From positions 1 to 64,000 of the forward strand of contig NZ_CAJXYQ010000001.1 of assembly GCF_913063105.1 (NCBI RefSeq): a stretch of DNA of 64,000 nucleotides. Direction: 5' to 3'. A model generated the notes under the pieces. It was not told the DNA's origin. It saw nothing but the letters and a program-made list of their open reading frames with translations, and did no database searches. The translations under genes and the position numbers were made by a program. This document shows, one piece after another, positions 50,370-59,936 of this stretch; position 1 is the first letter of the stretch; the number at the start of each line of letters is the position of its first letter. Source of the DNA: an uncultured Draconibacterium sp. (GTDB lineage Bacteria; Bacteroidota; Bacteroidia; Bacteroidales; Prolixibacteraceae).

Positions 50370-51716
50370 CTATTCTTCGGCTTTACGTCGGGCTTCCAAC
50401 TCTTCCTGCATTTTTAGAACCGTTTTTTGGTCGATGCTGTAAAAGAACAACAATATGGCACACGACATATACAAAATTCCCGGGAAAACTGAAATCATTA
50501 ATTTGATACCAGTAATCGCTGTTTCGGTTTGTTCCACATTTGGAGTAAACTTAAACGCGGCAAGCAACCAACCGGCCAAAGCTCCACCAATTCCCCAACC
50601 TGCTTTTTGTGCAAAGGTTGCTGCCGAGAACGTCAGGCCGGTTGCACGTCGGCCAGTTTTCCATTCCGAATAATCGGCGGTATCGCCAAGCATGGTCCAA
50701 ATTAATGGAACAGCTGGGGCATAAGCCATTTTTGCAAGAATATTAAAAGTATATATCAGGTAAATATTCTCGGCCCCAGGCAAATAAATTAAACAGAAGA
50801 ACACTCCGGAAATAAGGGTGCTTGCCAAAAATACATTGCGGTTGCCAAAACGTAAGGCCAATGGTTTTGAAAAAGGAAGTGCAACAATTAAAGCCACTGT
50901 TCCAATCACATTAAACAGCTGAACGCCCTCTTCATTTCCAATGTAATATTTAAAATAGTACGCCACCGAAAGATTTTGCATGGCAAACATTACAAACGAA
51001 ACAATTCCCACAAAAAACAGAATAATCCACGGGCGGTTTTTGAACAGGTTTTTAAAATCTTCTTTTAGGTTTTCCTTTTGTTTTTTAGGCGGCTGAACTC
51101 GTTCTCTGGTTGTTTTAAACGTAATCATAAACAGTATAAAACTGATTAACGAGAACAGAATAAGCGTATACTTATAGCCTTTTGCCGAATCGCCTTTTCC
51201 AAAGTAATTGGCCAGGTAAAGTGCAGTACCCGATACAATAAACTGCCCCACAAATGCAAAAATAAAGCGGTACGAGTTTAAGCCGGCACGCTCGTTCGAG
51301 TCGGAAGTCATAACCGCTCCCAACGAAGAGTAGGGGAGGTTAATAGCCGTAAAAACCGTCATCAACAAAATGTAGGTAATACCGGCATAAACAACCTTGC
51401 CTGTTTCGCCAAAATTTGGTGTTGAAAATGCCATAACGGCAAGGATGCTGTACGGTAAAGCCATCCATAAAATGTAAGGTCTGAATTTTCCCCAACGTGT
51501 TTTGGTGCGGTCGGCAATTACGCCCATAATCGGGTCGCTGGCCATATCCCAAAAACGGGCAATCAGCATAATTGTACCGGCAGCTGCCGCCGAAATGCCA
51601 AAAGTATCGGTGTAAAAAATCAGAATCCAGAAACCCACCATGTCCCACACAAAATGCGAGGCTGTATCTCCCAAGCTATATCCTATTTTTTCTTTTAGCG
51701 AAAGTTTTGTATTCAT
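50370..51716 (-). CDS. GPH-type sugar:cation symporter, 448 aa
   Basis: A 12-helix inner-membrane transporter of the glycoside-pentoside-hexuronide family. The N-terminus (KEKIGYSLGDTASHFVWDM) and the loop after helix 2 (RFWDMASDPIMGVIADRTKT, with the conserved Asp residues and WGKFRPYI after it) are family signatures. It would import glucose oligomers or glucosides with a cation. It is the last gene of the beta-1,3-glucan locus on this strand and is separated from the next gene by a dispersed repeat (51744-51827). It is the second GPH symporter of the locus. Confidence 0.88.
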   Translation of the reverse strand: MNTKLSLKEKIGYSLGDTASHFVWDMVGFWILIFYTDTFGISAAAAGTIMLIARFWDMASDPIMGVIADRTKTRWGKFRPYILWMALPYSILAVMAFSTPNFGETGKVVYAGITYILLMTVFTAINLPYSSLGAVMTSDSNERAGLNSYRFIFAFVGQFIVSGTALYLANYFGKGDSAKGYKYTLILFSLISFILFMITFKTTRERVQPPKKQKENLKEDFKNLFKNRPWIILFFVGIVSFVMFAMQNLSVAYYFKYYIGNEEGVQLFNVIGTVALIVALPFSKPLALRFGNRNVFLASTLISGVFFCLIYLPGAENIYLIYTFNILAKMAYAPAVPLIWTMLGDTADYSEWKTGRRATGLTFSAATFAQKAGWGIGGALAGWLLAAFKFTPNVEQTETAITGIKLMISVFPGILYMSCAILLFFYSIDQKTVLKMQEELEARRKAEE

Positions 51717-51743
51717 TGTTTTGGTTTTAGCTTCTTATTTATA

Positions 51744-51827
51744 TTGTCATTTCAACTACGCAGGAGGAGAAATCCCTGACTAATGACGCAGATTACTCAT
51801 CTTCGTTCCTCAGATTCGAAATGACAA
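51744..51827. repeat. Dispersed palindromic repeat (MITE-like), 84 bp
   Basis: Terminal inverted repeats TTGTCATTTC (51744-51753) and GAAATGACAA (51818-51827) enclose a segment containing GAGGAGAAATCCC. Repeats with these ends are familiar from intergenic regions of many Bacteroidota genomes. It fills the space between the symporter and the GH-A lipoprotein gene and may form a hairpin in the transcript. Confidence 0.6.
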
Positions 51828-51831
51828 GGAA

Positions 51832-52833
51832 TTATTTCATTCCCAAATACTTCTCCTTTACCACATCGAATGCCAATTTTTTCGTCCGATCATTTTTTAG
51901 TATTCCCCAATACTCTTCGTTGGGGGCGCCATCGTAGGGAACGCCACTGCTGTTGGGTGCCCAACCACCGGGATCTTGTTGCTCAGGATTTCCGGCTTTC
52001 CACCACTCATCAACAAATGCAAACAAGGCAACTCCACTACAAATTTTTGTGTTTCTGAAAGTTGCCTCCAAAATATTTCGGGTGGCATCAGCCTGTGCTT
52101 TTTCATTTTCCCCTTGGTCATAACCATTTTTTTCAATGGTCATGTAGCTATCGCCGCCAGCTTCGGAAAGGTACATTGGCTTTTCACTAACAACTTTCCA
52201 TTCATCGAAAATTGTTTCAGGATTATCCCAGCGATATACGTTCATTCCCCAAATATCAATTTCGGGAGAAAGGGCAAGGGCTAAAGAATCGGGCAGCTCG
52301 CCGTGAGCAGTAGCCACCGGATGTAACGAATCGTTTTCTTTAGCCAGTTTTGCAGCATTGTTTAATGCATTATACCAATTTGCCATATCGCCATCAAACC
52401 ACTCCGGGTGATAGTTGTATTCGTTACCCAGCTCCCAAAACAGGATGGCAGGATGCGTTTTGTATTTGTTAATGTAATCGACAAAACTACCGGAAAAAAT
52501 ATCGAAATAGCCGTTTTGATTATAACCAAATCCAATAATTAGCTTAATGCCGGCTTGGTGTATTTCATCTAAAACAGCCACATCGTCAACCGGCGAATAC
52601 AGGCGGATTGTATTTATTCCGGCTTCGTTCATTAAAGAAAGGTCTTCGCTTAAATTTTTGAAATTCCTTTCAGAACTTCCTTTTGGAACCGGGTGGTAGC
52701 AAATACCTTTTATTAAATAGGGCGAGCCGTTTAGTTCAATATTTCTACCATTAACCCTTACCGTTTTTTCTTGTTCTCTTTTGCACGAAAGTATGGCCAG
52801 AAACAAACCAAGTAAAATAATAAGCTTTTTCAT
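51832..52833 (-). CDS. Clan GH-A glycoside hydrolase lipoprotein, 333 aa
   Basis: A secreted lipoprotein (lipobox LAILSC, Cys17) with a single (beta/alpha)8-barrel. After a short beta segment (VNGRNIELNGSPYLIKG) the barrel begins at GICYHP. The acid/base Glu lies in WELGNEYNYH (about 131-140) and the nucleophile in MYLSEAGGD (about 219-227), followed by FAFVDEWWKAG. The layout resembles the catalytic part of GH2 or GH158 enzymes; the latter includes endo-beta-1,3-glucanases of Bacteroidota. Family membership cannot be fixed by eye. The locus context suggests beta-1,3- or beta-1,3/1,6-glucan as substrate. Confidence 0.7.
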   Translation of the reverse strand: MKKLIILLGLFLAILSCKREQEKTVRVNGRNIELNGSPYLIKGICYHPVPKGSSERNFKNLSEDLSLMNEAGINTIRLYSPVDDVAVLDEIHQAGIKLIIGFGYNQNGYFDIFSGSFVDYINKYKTHPAILFWELGNEYNYHPEWFDGDMANWYNALNNAAKLAKENDSLHPVATAHGELPDSLALALSPEIDIWGMNVYRWDNPETIFDEWKVVSEKPMYLSEAGGDSYMTIEKNGYDQGENEKAQADATRNILEATFRNTKICSGVALFAFVDEWWKAGNPEQQDPGGWAPNSSGVPYDGAPNEEYWGILKNDRTKKLAFDVVKEKYLGMK

Positions 52834-52929
52834 TTTTGAACTTATCTATCAAATTTCTTATACATTTCAGATACCCTATTTCCTTCTATTCCATTTAAAT
52901 TTTAGCTACTAAATCCAACACCTATTGCT

Positions 52930-54381
52930 TTATTCTCCCTGATGTTTTGCTTTTCCTCGACGGGCTATTAATGCTTCTCGAATTTCGTGTGCTTTTTCCT
53001 CGCTAATTGTATAGCCTCTCATTATTAATATGGCCATTACGGCAAAAATGATTGGAATAATAATATCAGCCAACCGAAGGTTTACCAACGACTCCGGTGT
53101 TTGCACTTCGGCATTTTGATTGAAGCCAACCATTTTTAATACCACACCACTTACCAACATGGCCAATGCATTTCCAATTTTTACCATTAACCAGTACACA
53201 GCTCCAAACATCCCTTCGCGGCGGGTTCCGTTATTAAGTTCGTCAAGGTCACACACATCGGCGGTCATCGACATCATTAGGGTAAACAGGCCACCAATAC
53301 CGAAGGAGATTAAGGGCAATGGAATAAACATTAACCATGGATTTGCCGGATTAAAGCACCACCATTTTAACACATAACCTACAATTGAAAGCAGTGTAGA
53401 AATGATAAAGGCATTTTTCTTTCCAACCTTAGTTGATATTTTGGTTACAATTGGAATAATAAGAAATGCCGTAGCTGCCGCATTAACCGTACTAAACCAT
53501 GGAGGCCATGCTCCGGCATCGGTAATACTTCCTTCAAATAAATAATACAGTATTATGAAATATGAAAACTGTGCGATAGTTTGAAAACCATTGAAAATTA
53601 AAAATGTGGTACTACACAATTTTAAAAATGGTTTGCAGGTTAAGGTTTGTACCACTGCCTTCCATAATTCTTTTAAGTTGGCAGCTATATTTTTTAACGA
53701 AAGATTTGATTCAACCTGCCCCTGTTTATTGGGCAACACCATTTCTTTACAGAACAGTGCCGGCAAAGCTCCAATAAGAATACTAACTCCACCTACCCAA
53801 ATTGAAAGCACACGTACTCCTTCGGTCGACTCTTCGAAAAACAAGTCGGGATTACCAATTAAAATCCAAAACCAGGGAGCAATCATCCAGGCAAACTGGC
53901 CTAAAACCTGTCCGGCAGCCATTAACCTGGTTCGTTCGTTATAATCCGGAGTCATTTCGTACCCCAAACCAATAAACGGTGTTGAATAAACGGTAAACGA
54001 AAGAAAAAATACAAAGGATAAGCTTAAGAAATAGATGAAGTTATAGGTCTGCGAATTGTCAGGCGACATTTGCCACAGTATCATAAACGTTATTCCGGTT
54101 AAAATGCTACCAATTAAAATATAGGGTTTTCTTCGTCCCCAACGCGAGCGGGTATTGTCTGATATATATCCCATTATCGGGTCAATCAAAGCATCGAAGA
54201 ACTTTGGCAAGGCAGCTACCAGGCCTGCAAGCGCAGGGTCCATTTTAAACCCGTAAATAAGGTAGAACATAAATACCCCAAGAGCAGCCGGATACAGGTT
54301 AATTGTTAATTGCCCTGCACCATATGCTGCTTTTTGCCCTAAAGGAACAATGTCTTCTTTTGCTGTTTTGTAATGTGCCAT
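52930..54381 (-). CDS. GPH-type sugar:cation symporter, 483 aa
   Basis: A second 12-helix GPH symporter. LGQKAAYGAGQLTINLYP at the start, FFDALIDPIMGYISDN and RWGRRKPYI after helix 2, and DVCDLDELNNGTRREGMFGA in the C-terminal half are family hallmarks. The C-terminus is cytoplasmic and basic. It lies between the GH-A and GH17 lipoprotein or secreted enzyme genes. Presence of two different GPH transporters suggests that two sizes or types of product are taken across the inner membrane. Confidence 0.88.
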   Translation of the reverse strand: MAHYKTAKEDIVPLGQKAAYGAGQLTINLYPAALGVFMFYLIYGFKMDPALAGLVAALPKFFDALIDPIMGYISDNTRSRWGRRKPYILIGSILTGITFMILWQMSPDNSQTYNFIYFLSLSFVFFLSFTVYSTPFIGLGYEMTPDYNERTRLMAAGQVLGQFAWMIAPWFWILIGNPDLFFEESTEGVRVLSIWVGGVSILIGALPALFCKEMVLPNKQGQVESNLSLKNIAANLKELWKAVVQTLTCKPFLKLCSTTFLIFNGFQTIAQFSYFIILYYLFEGSITDAGAWPPWFSTVNAAATAFLIIPIVTKISTKVGKKNAFIISTLLSIVGYVLKWWCFNPANPWLMFIPLPLISFGIGGLFTLMMSMTADVCDLDELNNGTRREGMFGAVYWLMVKIGNALAMLVSGVVLKMVGFNQNAEVQTPESLVNLRLADIIIPIIFAVMAILIMRGYTISEEKAHEIREALIARRGKAKHQGE

Positions 54382-54419
54382 AAGCTAAGTTTAACTGATT
54401 AAAGTCTGTTTATTGTCGT

Positions 54420-55481
54420 TTAGTTTTTCTGCATCACCAGCTTTGGTTGCCTGTCAACAGTGTAAAGCCCCCAGTGTTTTTCAGCTCCCCACGGGTCGTT
54501 GGGATTTCCTTTCCAGTCTTCATCAAAAGCTTCAAAAAACAGTGTGGTAATATTCATTTGTTTCGACCACTGCATAAATTCGTTGAAATATTGTAATTGC
54601 TTTTTTTCGCTGGCTCGTTCGCCAAATTCCGAGGCAACGGATGCCCAACCTGCTTCACTAATTACAATTCGGGCATCGGGAAGTGCATTACGTACTTTCT
54701 GAATATTCTCGATGGAATAGGAAAGTCCTTCATCAATATCTTTTCCTTCCCAAACCGGGTAAATGTGCACTGCAATAAAATCGAGTACTTCCGAAAGTTT
54801 TTGCCCGTGAGCAGCCCACCATTCGTAATTATCGGCAACCGTTACGGGTTGCTTTATGGCATTTTTCACTCGCTCGCAATAAGCAATTACCGTATCCACA
54901 TGCATTTTATGGTCGTTCCAATCTACCAGGCACTCGTTACCCACATTAACTGCACAAACAATTTCGGAGTATTTATTGGCAAGGTTTATTCCGCGCTGCA
55001 GTTCTTCCAGGTTTACAATTTTATTGGCATCCAGTTCTTCCTGCGGAATTGGTTCGGTTAGCCAGGCACAAGTTTCGTGGGCACTCAATTCGGCATTTAA
55101 CCACATTCCAAGCATTACTTTAATATCCAGGTTGTGTTCTTTAATTAAACGTAAAACCATCTCTGAGTTTACCCCAGAATCGTATAACCTTATGAGTTTA
55201 AAACCCATTTCGTTTTGAATGATTTGAAGGTCTTCCAATACTTCTTCGGCTGATGGATTTTTGGCGCCTTCGCCACGGTCGGGATGCTGCCCGGTTCTGA
55301 AACCGGAATAACACACCGCATTTGAAACACCAGCCAGTAATTCTTTTTTCGTTTGTTTTATTGAATGCTTATCAGAACTTTTCATAGATGCTTTCTTCTT
55401 CAATTCTTTTTGGGGTGTAAATGCAGCAAATAAAACTACTGCCAGCCCCAAAAAAAGTAAGTTGTATTTTTTCCTGTTCAT
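54420..55481 (-). CDS. Secreted GH17 beta-1,3-glucanase-like protein, 353 aa
   Basis: A GH17 (beta/alpha)8 enzyme preceded by a signal peptide (KKYNLLFLGLAVVLFAAF). The family pattern is clear: a start with GVSNAVCYSGFR (about 51-62), acid/base Glu in NVGNEC (about 179-184), VHIYPVWEG (about 236-244), nucleophile Glu in VISEAGW (about 270-276), and the C-terminal FEAFDEDWKG. It should cut or transglycosylate beta-1,3-glucan in the periplasm. It is paralogous to the next gene, which lacks a signal peptide. Confidence 0.85.
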   Translation of the reverse strand: MNRKKYNLLFLGLAVVLFAAFTPQKELKKKASMKSSDKHSIKQTKKELLAGVSNAVCYSGFRTGQHPDRGEGAKNPSAEEVLEDLQIIQNEMGFKLIRLYDSGVNSEMVLRLIKEHNLDIKVMLGMWLNAELSAHETCAWLTEPIPQEELDANKIVNLEELQRGINLANKYSEIVCAVNVGNECLVDWNDHKMHVDTVIAYCERVKNAIKQPVTVADNYEWWAAHGQKLSEVLDFIAVHIYPVWEGKDIDEGLSYSIENIQKVRNALPDARIVISEAGWASVASEFGERASEKKQLQYFNEFMQWSKQMNITTLFFEAFDEDWKGNPNDPWGAEKHWGLYTVDRQPKLVMQKN

Positions 55482-55564
55482 TAGTTTTAGCTTATTTGTT
55501 AATCTGTTATAATTTAGTCCGCTTATCCTCTACGGAAGCAGGTTAAGAAGAATACCATTATGCT

Positions 55565-56449
55565 TTAGTATTTTAAATTCTCATCTTTATCCCAAAGGCC
55601 CCAAAAAGCGCCAACATCTCCTTCAGCACCCACTTTCCAGCTTTCGTCGAAGGCGGAGAAATACATCACCTCAATCCCTTCTTCCTTACTCCACTTCTGG
55701 GTATTTATGAAGTAACGTAAGGCGTTTTCGGGATTTGGCACCGATGCTTCGAATGCAGTTCCAACATTTGGCCAGCCGGTTTCGCTAATTACCACCCGCT
55801 TACCTTTGCCGGCGCCCAGTGCCTGGTAGTACATGTTCTGCATATACACGTGCGAATAATCGATGTGGCAACCTTCCCAAAACGGGTAACAATTGGCATA
55901 AATAACATCGCAGGCTTCTACTATTGCCGGCCGGTTTACAAACTCGTAATAAGCATCAACATAACCAACTTCGGCCTGTGGCACCGCTTTTTTAACCTGT
56001 TTAATATAATCCAGTAATTCCTCTTCTGTAAGCTCTTCGCGGTACAAAACCTCGTTTCCTACGGCTACCAAATCGGCATGCCCGGCTTTTACAAGGGCTA
56101 TCAGGGCTTCAATTTCTTCTTCGTTTTTTTCTTTATCGTCGCTTAGCCAGGCACCTACCATCGTTTTTAAACCGTAAGCTTTGGCAATTGCCGGAATTAA
56201 CTCATTTCCTTCAGTACAGGAAAATGTTCGCACCCACTTTGTAAATGGTTTAATAACCTCAATACGCTCGGTAATTTGGGCAGCCGATAAAAGTGCACCT
56301 GGAGCCTGACCTTCTTTGTAGGCACTAAAACAAATCCCGTGAACCCCGTCAGCTAGTATTTTTCTAAACATCTGAGACAGGTCTGATGAACTCTTTTGAT
56401 GGAAGTCTTCTCCCACCAGAGATAATATTTTTTCGCTTCTGAATGACAT
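55565..56449 (-). CDS. Cytoplasmic GH17-like enzyme, 294 aa
   Basis: A GH17 domain without signal peptide (start MSFRSEKILSLVGED), so probably cytoplasmic. Acid/base Glu is in AVGNEVLY (about 128-135), YPFWEGCHIDYSH follows (about 190-202), nucleophile Glu is in VISETGWPN (about 217-225), then FSAFDESWKVG. Together with the phosphorylase encoded 10 bases upstream it would process imported laminari-oligosaccharides. The short distance suggests co-translation. Confidence 0.85.
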   Translation of the reverse strand: MSFRSEKILSLVGEDFHQKSSSDLSQMFRKILADGVHGICFSAYKEGQAPGALLSAAQITERIEVIKPFTKWVRTFSCTEGNELIPAIAKAYGLKTMVGAWLSDDKEKNEEEIEALIALVKAGHADLVAVGNEVLYREELTEEELLDYIKQVKKAVPQAEVGYVDAYYEFVNRPAIVEACDVIYANCYPFWEGCHIDYSHVYMQNMYYQALGAGKGKRVVISETGWPNVGTAFEASVPNPENALRYFINTQKWSKEEGIEVMYFSAFDESWKVGAEGDVGAFWGLWDKDENLKY

Positions 56450-56459
56450 TTTAGGTTGA

Positions 56460-59400
56460 TTAATAGGTAAGTATATAGTCTATCTGCTCAATATCACCAC
56501 TTCGTTTAAATAGTAAAGCAGCGTTGGTTGCATCCATACTCTTGCCTTCGATATGTTTTGAAGTTCCGTTGGCATAGTAAATTACAATAGCTTGTTTTGT
56601 TCCGGTTTTATAAATTACCGGCACCTGGCAGATGGTAAAAGCCAATTGATTATCCTCTAAAGCAATCGTCTGAGGCTTACCATCTAATCCAATAAACCGG
56701 AACTTATCTTTTGCTGTAAGCAATTCATCGAAATTGAGTAGCGTGGTATTAAAAGTAATTTTACCATCAGAAATATGCACACCCAGCTCGCCAAAGCGCG
56801 AAATAACATCCTCTTTTACCTGTCCGGTAAGGCCAGGCTGTTTAGCTCCGGCACCTCCGGGGGTGTGCGAATAGGCATCGGTTGGGAAAGCCCCATACAA
56901 AGCAGGCGATTTGTACAAACCAATTCCTGCCTTAATTTCGTAGTAGTGCCCCTTTATTCTTCCCAAAATATCGGCATCGGCATTTTCTTCAACGCCTTTA
57001 AAATAACACTCCTGAACCGCCAGCAACAACTTCGAAACCATGTGCCAGTAGATACTTCCAAGCCCCTCGTAACCATAAAAAGTACCCGAGCGACCGGTAA
57101 ACGACTGGTGGTCGAACATTTGCTCGTAAATATCGAGCACCTGTTGTTTTTCCTGCTGTATCAGGTCGCCATACTTCTCGGTATCTAATTTTGCCAGTGC
57201 AGTGCTTAATTCGTTGGCATTACGGAAAGTGCCATTAAAATGATGGCCTCCGGTGATGTCTTTCGTGATGAACGAAACTTCTTTTTCAGCAACTAATTTT
57301 TGTAACAACTTCGATTTTTTAACCGCTTCTCCCGGAATCTGGTTTTTCTCCACAAAACGTGGCAATTGCCTGTCGGGGTATAAAATGTAGCTGTATTGGT
57401 CTTCGCGGAATAGTTTGCTGGCTTTTAGCCCATCCAAAACCTCCAGGCTCTCGGTGGTTGACAATGCACCCGAGCTAAGCACAGCCACTTGTCCCTCCAA
57501 CATTTCATACAAATAGCGAACTGCTATGCTGTTTTCACTGAAAGAAACCAGGTTGTACGCGTGGTACAGCCCGTCTTCTCGCCTATTTTTCTGAATTGAT
57601 TGATTTACATACTCAAGAGCCAGGTTTATAAATTCGCTCAAATTCCCGGAAGAAATTCTTTGCTTGTCGCCCGAAAATGAATTGGAGTAAACCGACTGGC
57701 GATATTCTTCGCCTGCCTTACCCAAAACTTTTGTAAAATGGTAACGGTCTTCATCTGAAAAACCAGTGCCTATCAACTCAGTATTTGCCTCGAAAAGCGA
57801 GAATATTTTATCGAAAAGAACAGATAATTCCCCCGAAATCTCGAAAGAACCAGCAGTCATTTTGCTGAATTTATTTTGCCAGAACTCGAGGAAACGACGG
57901 ATGTAATACAGTGTAACCATTGATACTCCGTTGCCCACCAATGCGTTATTGGCATCGTTCCATTCAGGTCGCTGCGTATTTAACCAAATACCTGCTTCGG
58001 GGATAAAGTTGCTTAGTTTCGATAACAAGGTACTTAGGATTTTCTCCATCAGATTCACCTTGTAAATCTCGCCGTCGTTGCCAAAAATAAGTTTGCCATC
58101 GGCGCCCACCTCGGCTGCCAGTTTTTCAATTTTATCATTCAGCTCAAAATCAAAAACAATGGTATCTTTTGGGTTGACCACGAGCTCTTCAAAAGATTTT
58201 ATGCGATATGGCACATTGGCGTAAACAAAAATTTCCTTTGCCAGTAATTCATCCAATTTTCCCGGGTGATAAGCTTCCGTTTGTTCTAAAAATTTTTGCA
58301 AATAAATAATCTGATGGTCGCCCCAGTAGCCAATGTAAGCCCATGGGTCATCCGGGTCGGGGCATTCCCAGTCCATTCCCTCGCGGGTAATACGGTAAGG
58401 GTTATAACCATCGGCAGTTGATGCATTTACAAATTTGGCAATTATACCTTCAATATATTCGGGGTACGACAGACACAGGGCTTCCCAGTTTTGGAAAATA
58501 TCGCGCCAGTTTCCCTGGTAATTTAACTTGTCGGTTCCGTCCTCGTTTTTGGTTTCAATGGAGAACTGGTTCCAGGGGCGGCTTGGGTCGCCATGACGAC
58601 GGCTAAACGTTAGCGGCAGGTATTCGAAACAAATACGTTCTAACTCGGGGCTGCCGGTGTCTTTTGCCCAGGTTAACAAATTGCCATGCTTAATTTGCGT
58701 AGGAAGGGCTGCCAGTTGCACTTCAAATTTTTTGGCAATACGCGTATTGGTTTGCTTTACGTAGAGCTTAAAATCGTTTGTACTAAAAGTGTAATTGTTG
58801 GCAAAAATACCGCCACGCATTACATTAAACAAGGTGTTGGAAAAATGGCGTGCAAAACCTAATTCTTCGTTTCCTAACTGCAAGCCATCGGCATTCGCCA
58901 CAATTTTTATCAGGTTTTGGGTTCCGGCAGTAATGTCCTCTTCAATTGTTTTTGCAATATTACTGTTGGTTAAAATAAAATTATCGAGATTAGCAATGTC
59001 GCCGGCATCCTGATTAACCTCGGCTGCCATGTACCACTGCTTTTTTTCCGCTTTACTAAGCTTAAAAACCATATTTGTGTAATAGGCACCACGTGATGCA
59101 CGCACATCCAATTCTGTTTCTATTTTCTGTCCGTTTCTAAATGCTTCCAACTGTTTATCTGAAACCAAATATCTGGCATTATCGGCAGGCACCACCGACC
59201 AGACACTTGTTGCTTTCAAAGCTTCGCTTGGTTCAGCACGGTCAACCGGAATGGAACTCAGCATAAACAAACCCAACTTGCTTTCGCTTAGTAATGCGTT
59301 TTTTTTGTAGGCATCCAACAGGTTGCTGTATTCGTTCTGAAAAGCATAGTCAACACCGTAAGGCAGAAGATTACGGATGCCATCCAACACTTCAATTTTA

Positions 59401-59912
59401 ACCTCATCGTTACCTGTATTTTGTATGGTTGATTTTTTTATCCATCCAAATTTTTCGCTGTTGTACCAACCGTACCGGAAATTAATTTCGAGGTCGGTAT
59501 TTCGTTCTTCAAAGATTATTTTGTTGCCGTAAATACTTTTGTACAAATTGCGCTCGACCTGGTAAAGTTTTTCAGCTTCATCTGTAAAAGGTTCCCATAA
59601 AAAGGTCTTTTCGTTTTTCTGAACCAAACAAATTGTTTTGCTACCGGTTTTGCCTTTATAATCGTGAATCTTATCGTCGGTATAGTATGGGAAAAGCGAA
59701 TTGTCGCGATTTTTCCGACCTGCGGTAAGCGCACCGTTGCTCGACAAATACATCCAATGATTAGAGTCGCTCACAATGGTCATAAAAAAATCGGGCATGC
59801 CATTGTAATTGCTTATTTTATAAAACTTTTCGTTTTCAATTTCAACAAAACCTCCCTGAACCTCACTCTCAAGGGGTTTAAGTTTATTCTTGCCAAGGTA
59901 AATTTCCTTCAT
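56460..59912 (-). CDS. Large beta-1,3-glucan phosphorylase-like enzyme (GH149/GH161 type), 1150 aa
   Basis: A long cytoplasmic enzyme of the cellobiose-phosphorylase superfamily (clan related to GH94). An N-terminal beta-sandwich region (about 1-400) is followed by an (alpha/alpha)6 barrel. Marks include WGDHQIIYLQKF (about 528-539) and RPEWNDANNALVGNG (about 649-663, with the probable general-acid Asp). The length of about 1150 residues fits GH149 and GH161 beta-1,3-oligoglucan phosphorylases rather than GH94 (about 800). It would release glucose-1-phosphate from laminari-oligosaccharides using phosphate and so save ATP. Which of the two families applies cannot be decided by eye. Confidence 0.75.
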   Translation of the reverse strand: MKEIYLGKNKLKPLESEVQGGFVEIENEKFYKISNYNGMPDFFMTIVSDSNHWMYLSSNGALTAGRKNRDNSLFPYYTDDKIHDYKGKTGSKTICLVQKNEKTFLWEPFTDEAEKLYQVERNLYKSIYGNKIIFEERNTDLEINFRYGWYNSEKFGWIKKSTIQNTGNDEVKIEVLDGIRNLLPYGVDYAFQNEYSNLLDAYKKNALLSESKLGLFMLSSIPVDRAEPSEALKATSVWSVVPADNARYLVSDKQLEAFRNGQKIETELDVRASRGAYYTNMVFKLSKAEKKQWYMAAEVNQDAGDIANLDNFILTNSNIAKTIEEDITAGTQNLIKIVANADGLQLGNEELGFARHFSNTLFNVMRGGIFANNYTFSTNDFKLYVKQTNTRIAKKFEVQLAALPTQIKHGNLLTWAKDTGSPELERICFEYLPLTFSRRHGDPSRPWNQFSIETKNEDGTDKLNYQGNWRDIFQNWEALCLSYPEYIEGIIAKFVNASTADGYNPYRITREGMDWECPDPDDPWAYIGYWGDHQIIYLQKFLEQTEAYHPGKLDELLAKEIFVYANVPYRIKSFEELVVNPKDTIVFDFELNDKIEKLAAEVGADGKLIFGNDGEIYKVNLMEKILSTLLSKLSNFIPEAGIWLNTQRPEWNDANNALVGNGVSMVTLYYIRRFLEFWQNKFSKMTAGSFEISGELSVLFDKIFSLFEANTELIGTGFSDEDRYHFTKVLGKAGEEYRQSVYSNSFSGDKQRISSGNLSEFINLALEYVNQSIQKNRREDGLYHAYNLVSFSENSIAVRYLYEMLEGQVAVLSSGALSTTESLEVLDGLKASKLFREDQYSYILYPDRQLPRFVEKNQIPGEAVKKSKLLQKLVAEKEVSFITKDITGGHHFNGTFRNANELSTALAKLDTEKYGDLIQQEKQQVLDIYEQMFDHQSFTGRSGTFYGYEGLGSIYWHMVSKLLLAVQECYFKGVEENADADILGRIKGHYYEIKAGIGLYKSPALYGAFPTDAYSHTPGGAGAKQPGLTGQVKEDVISRFGELGVHISDGKITFNTTLLNFDELLTAKDKFRFIGLDGKPQTIALEDNQLAFTICQVPVIYKTGTKQAIVIYYANGTSKHIEGKSMDATNAALLFKRSGDIEQIDYILTY

Positions 59913-59936
59913 GGTTAATTCGAATAATTTGGTTTA

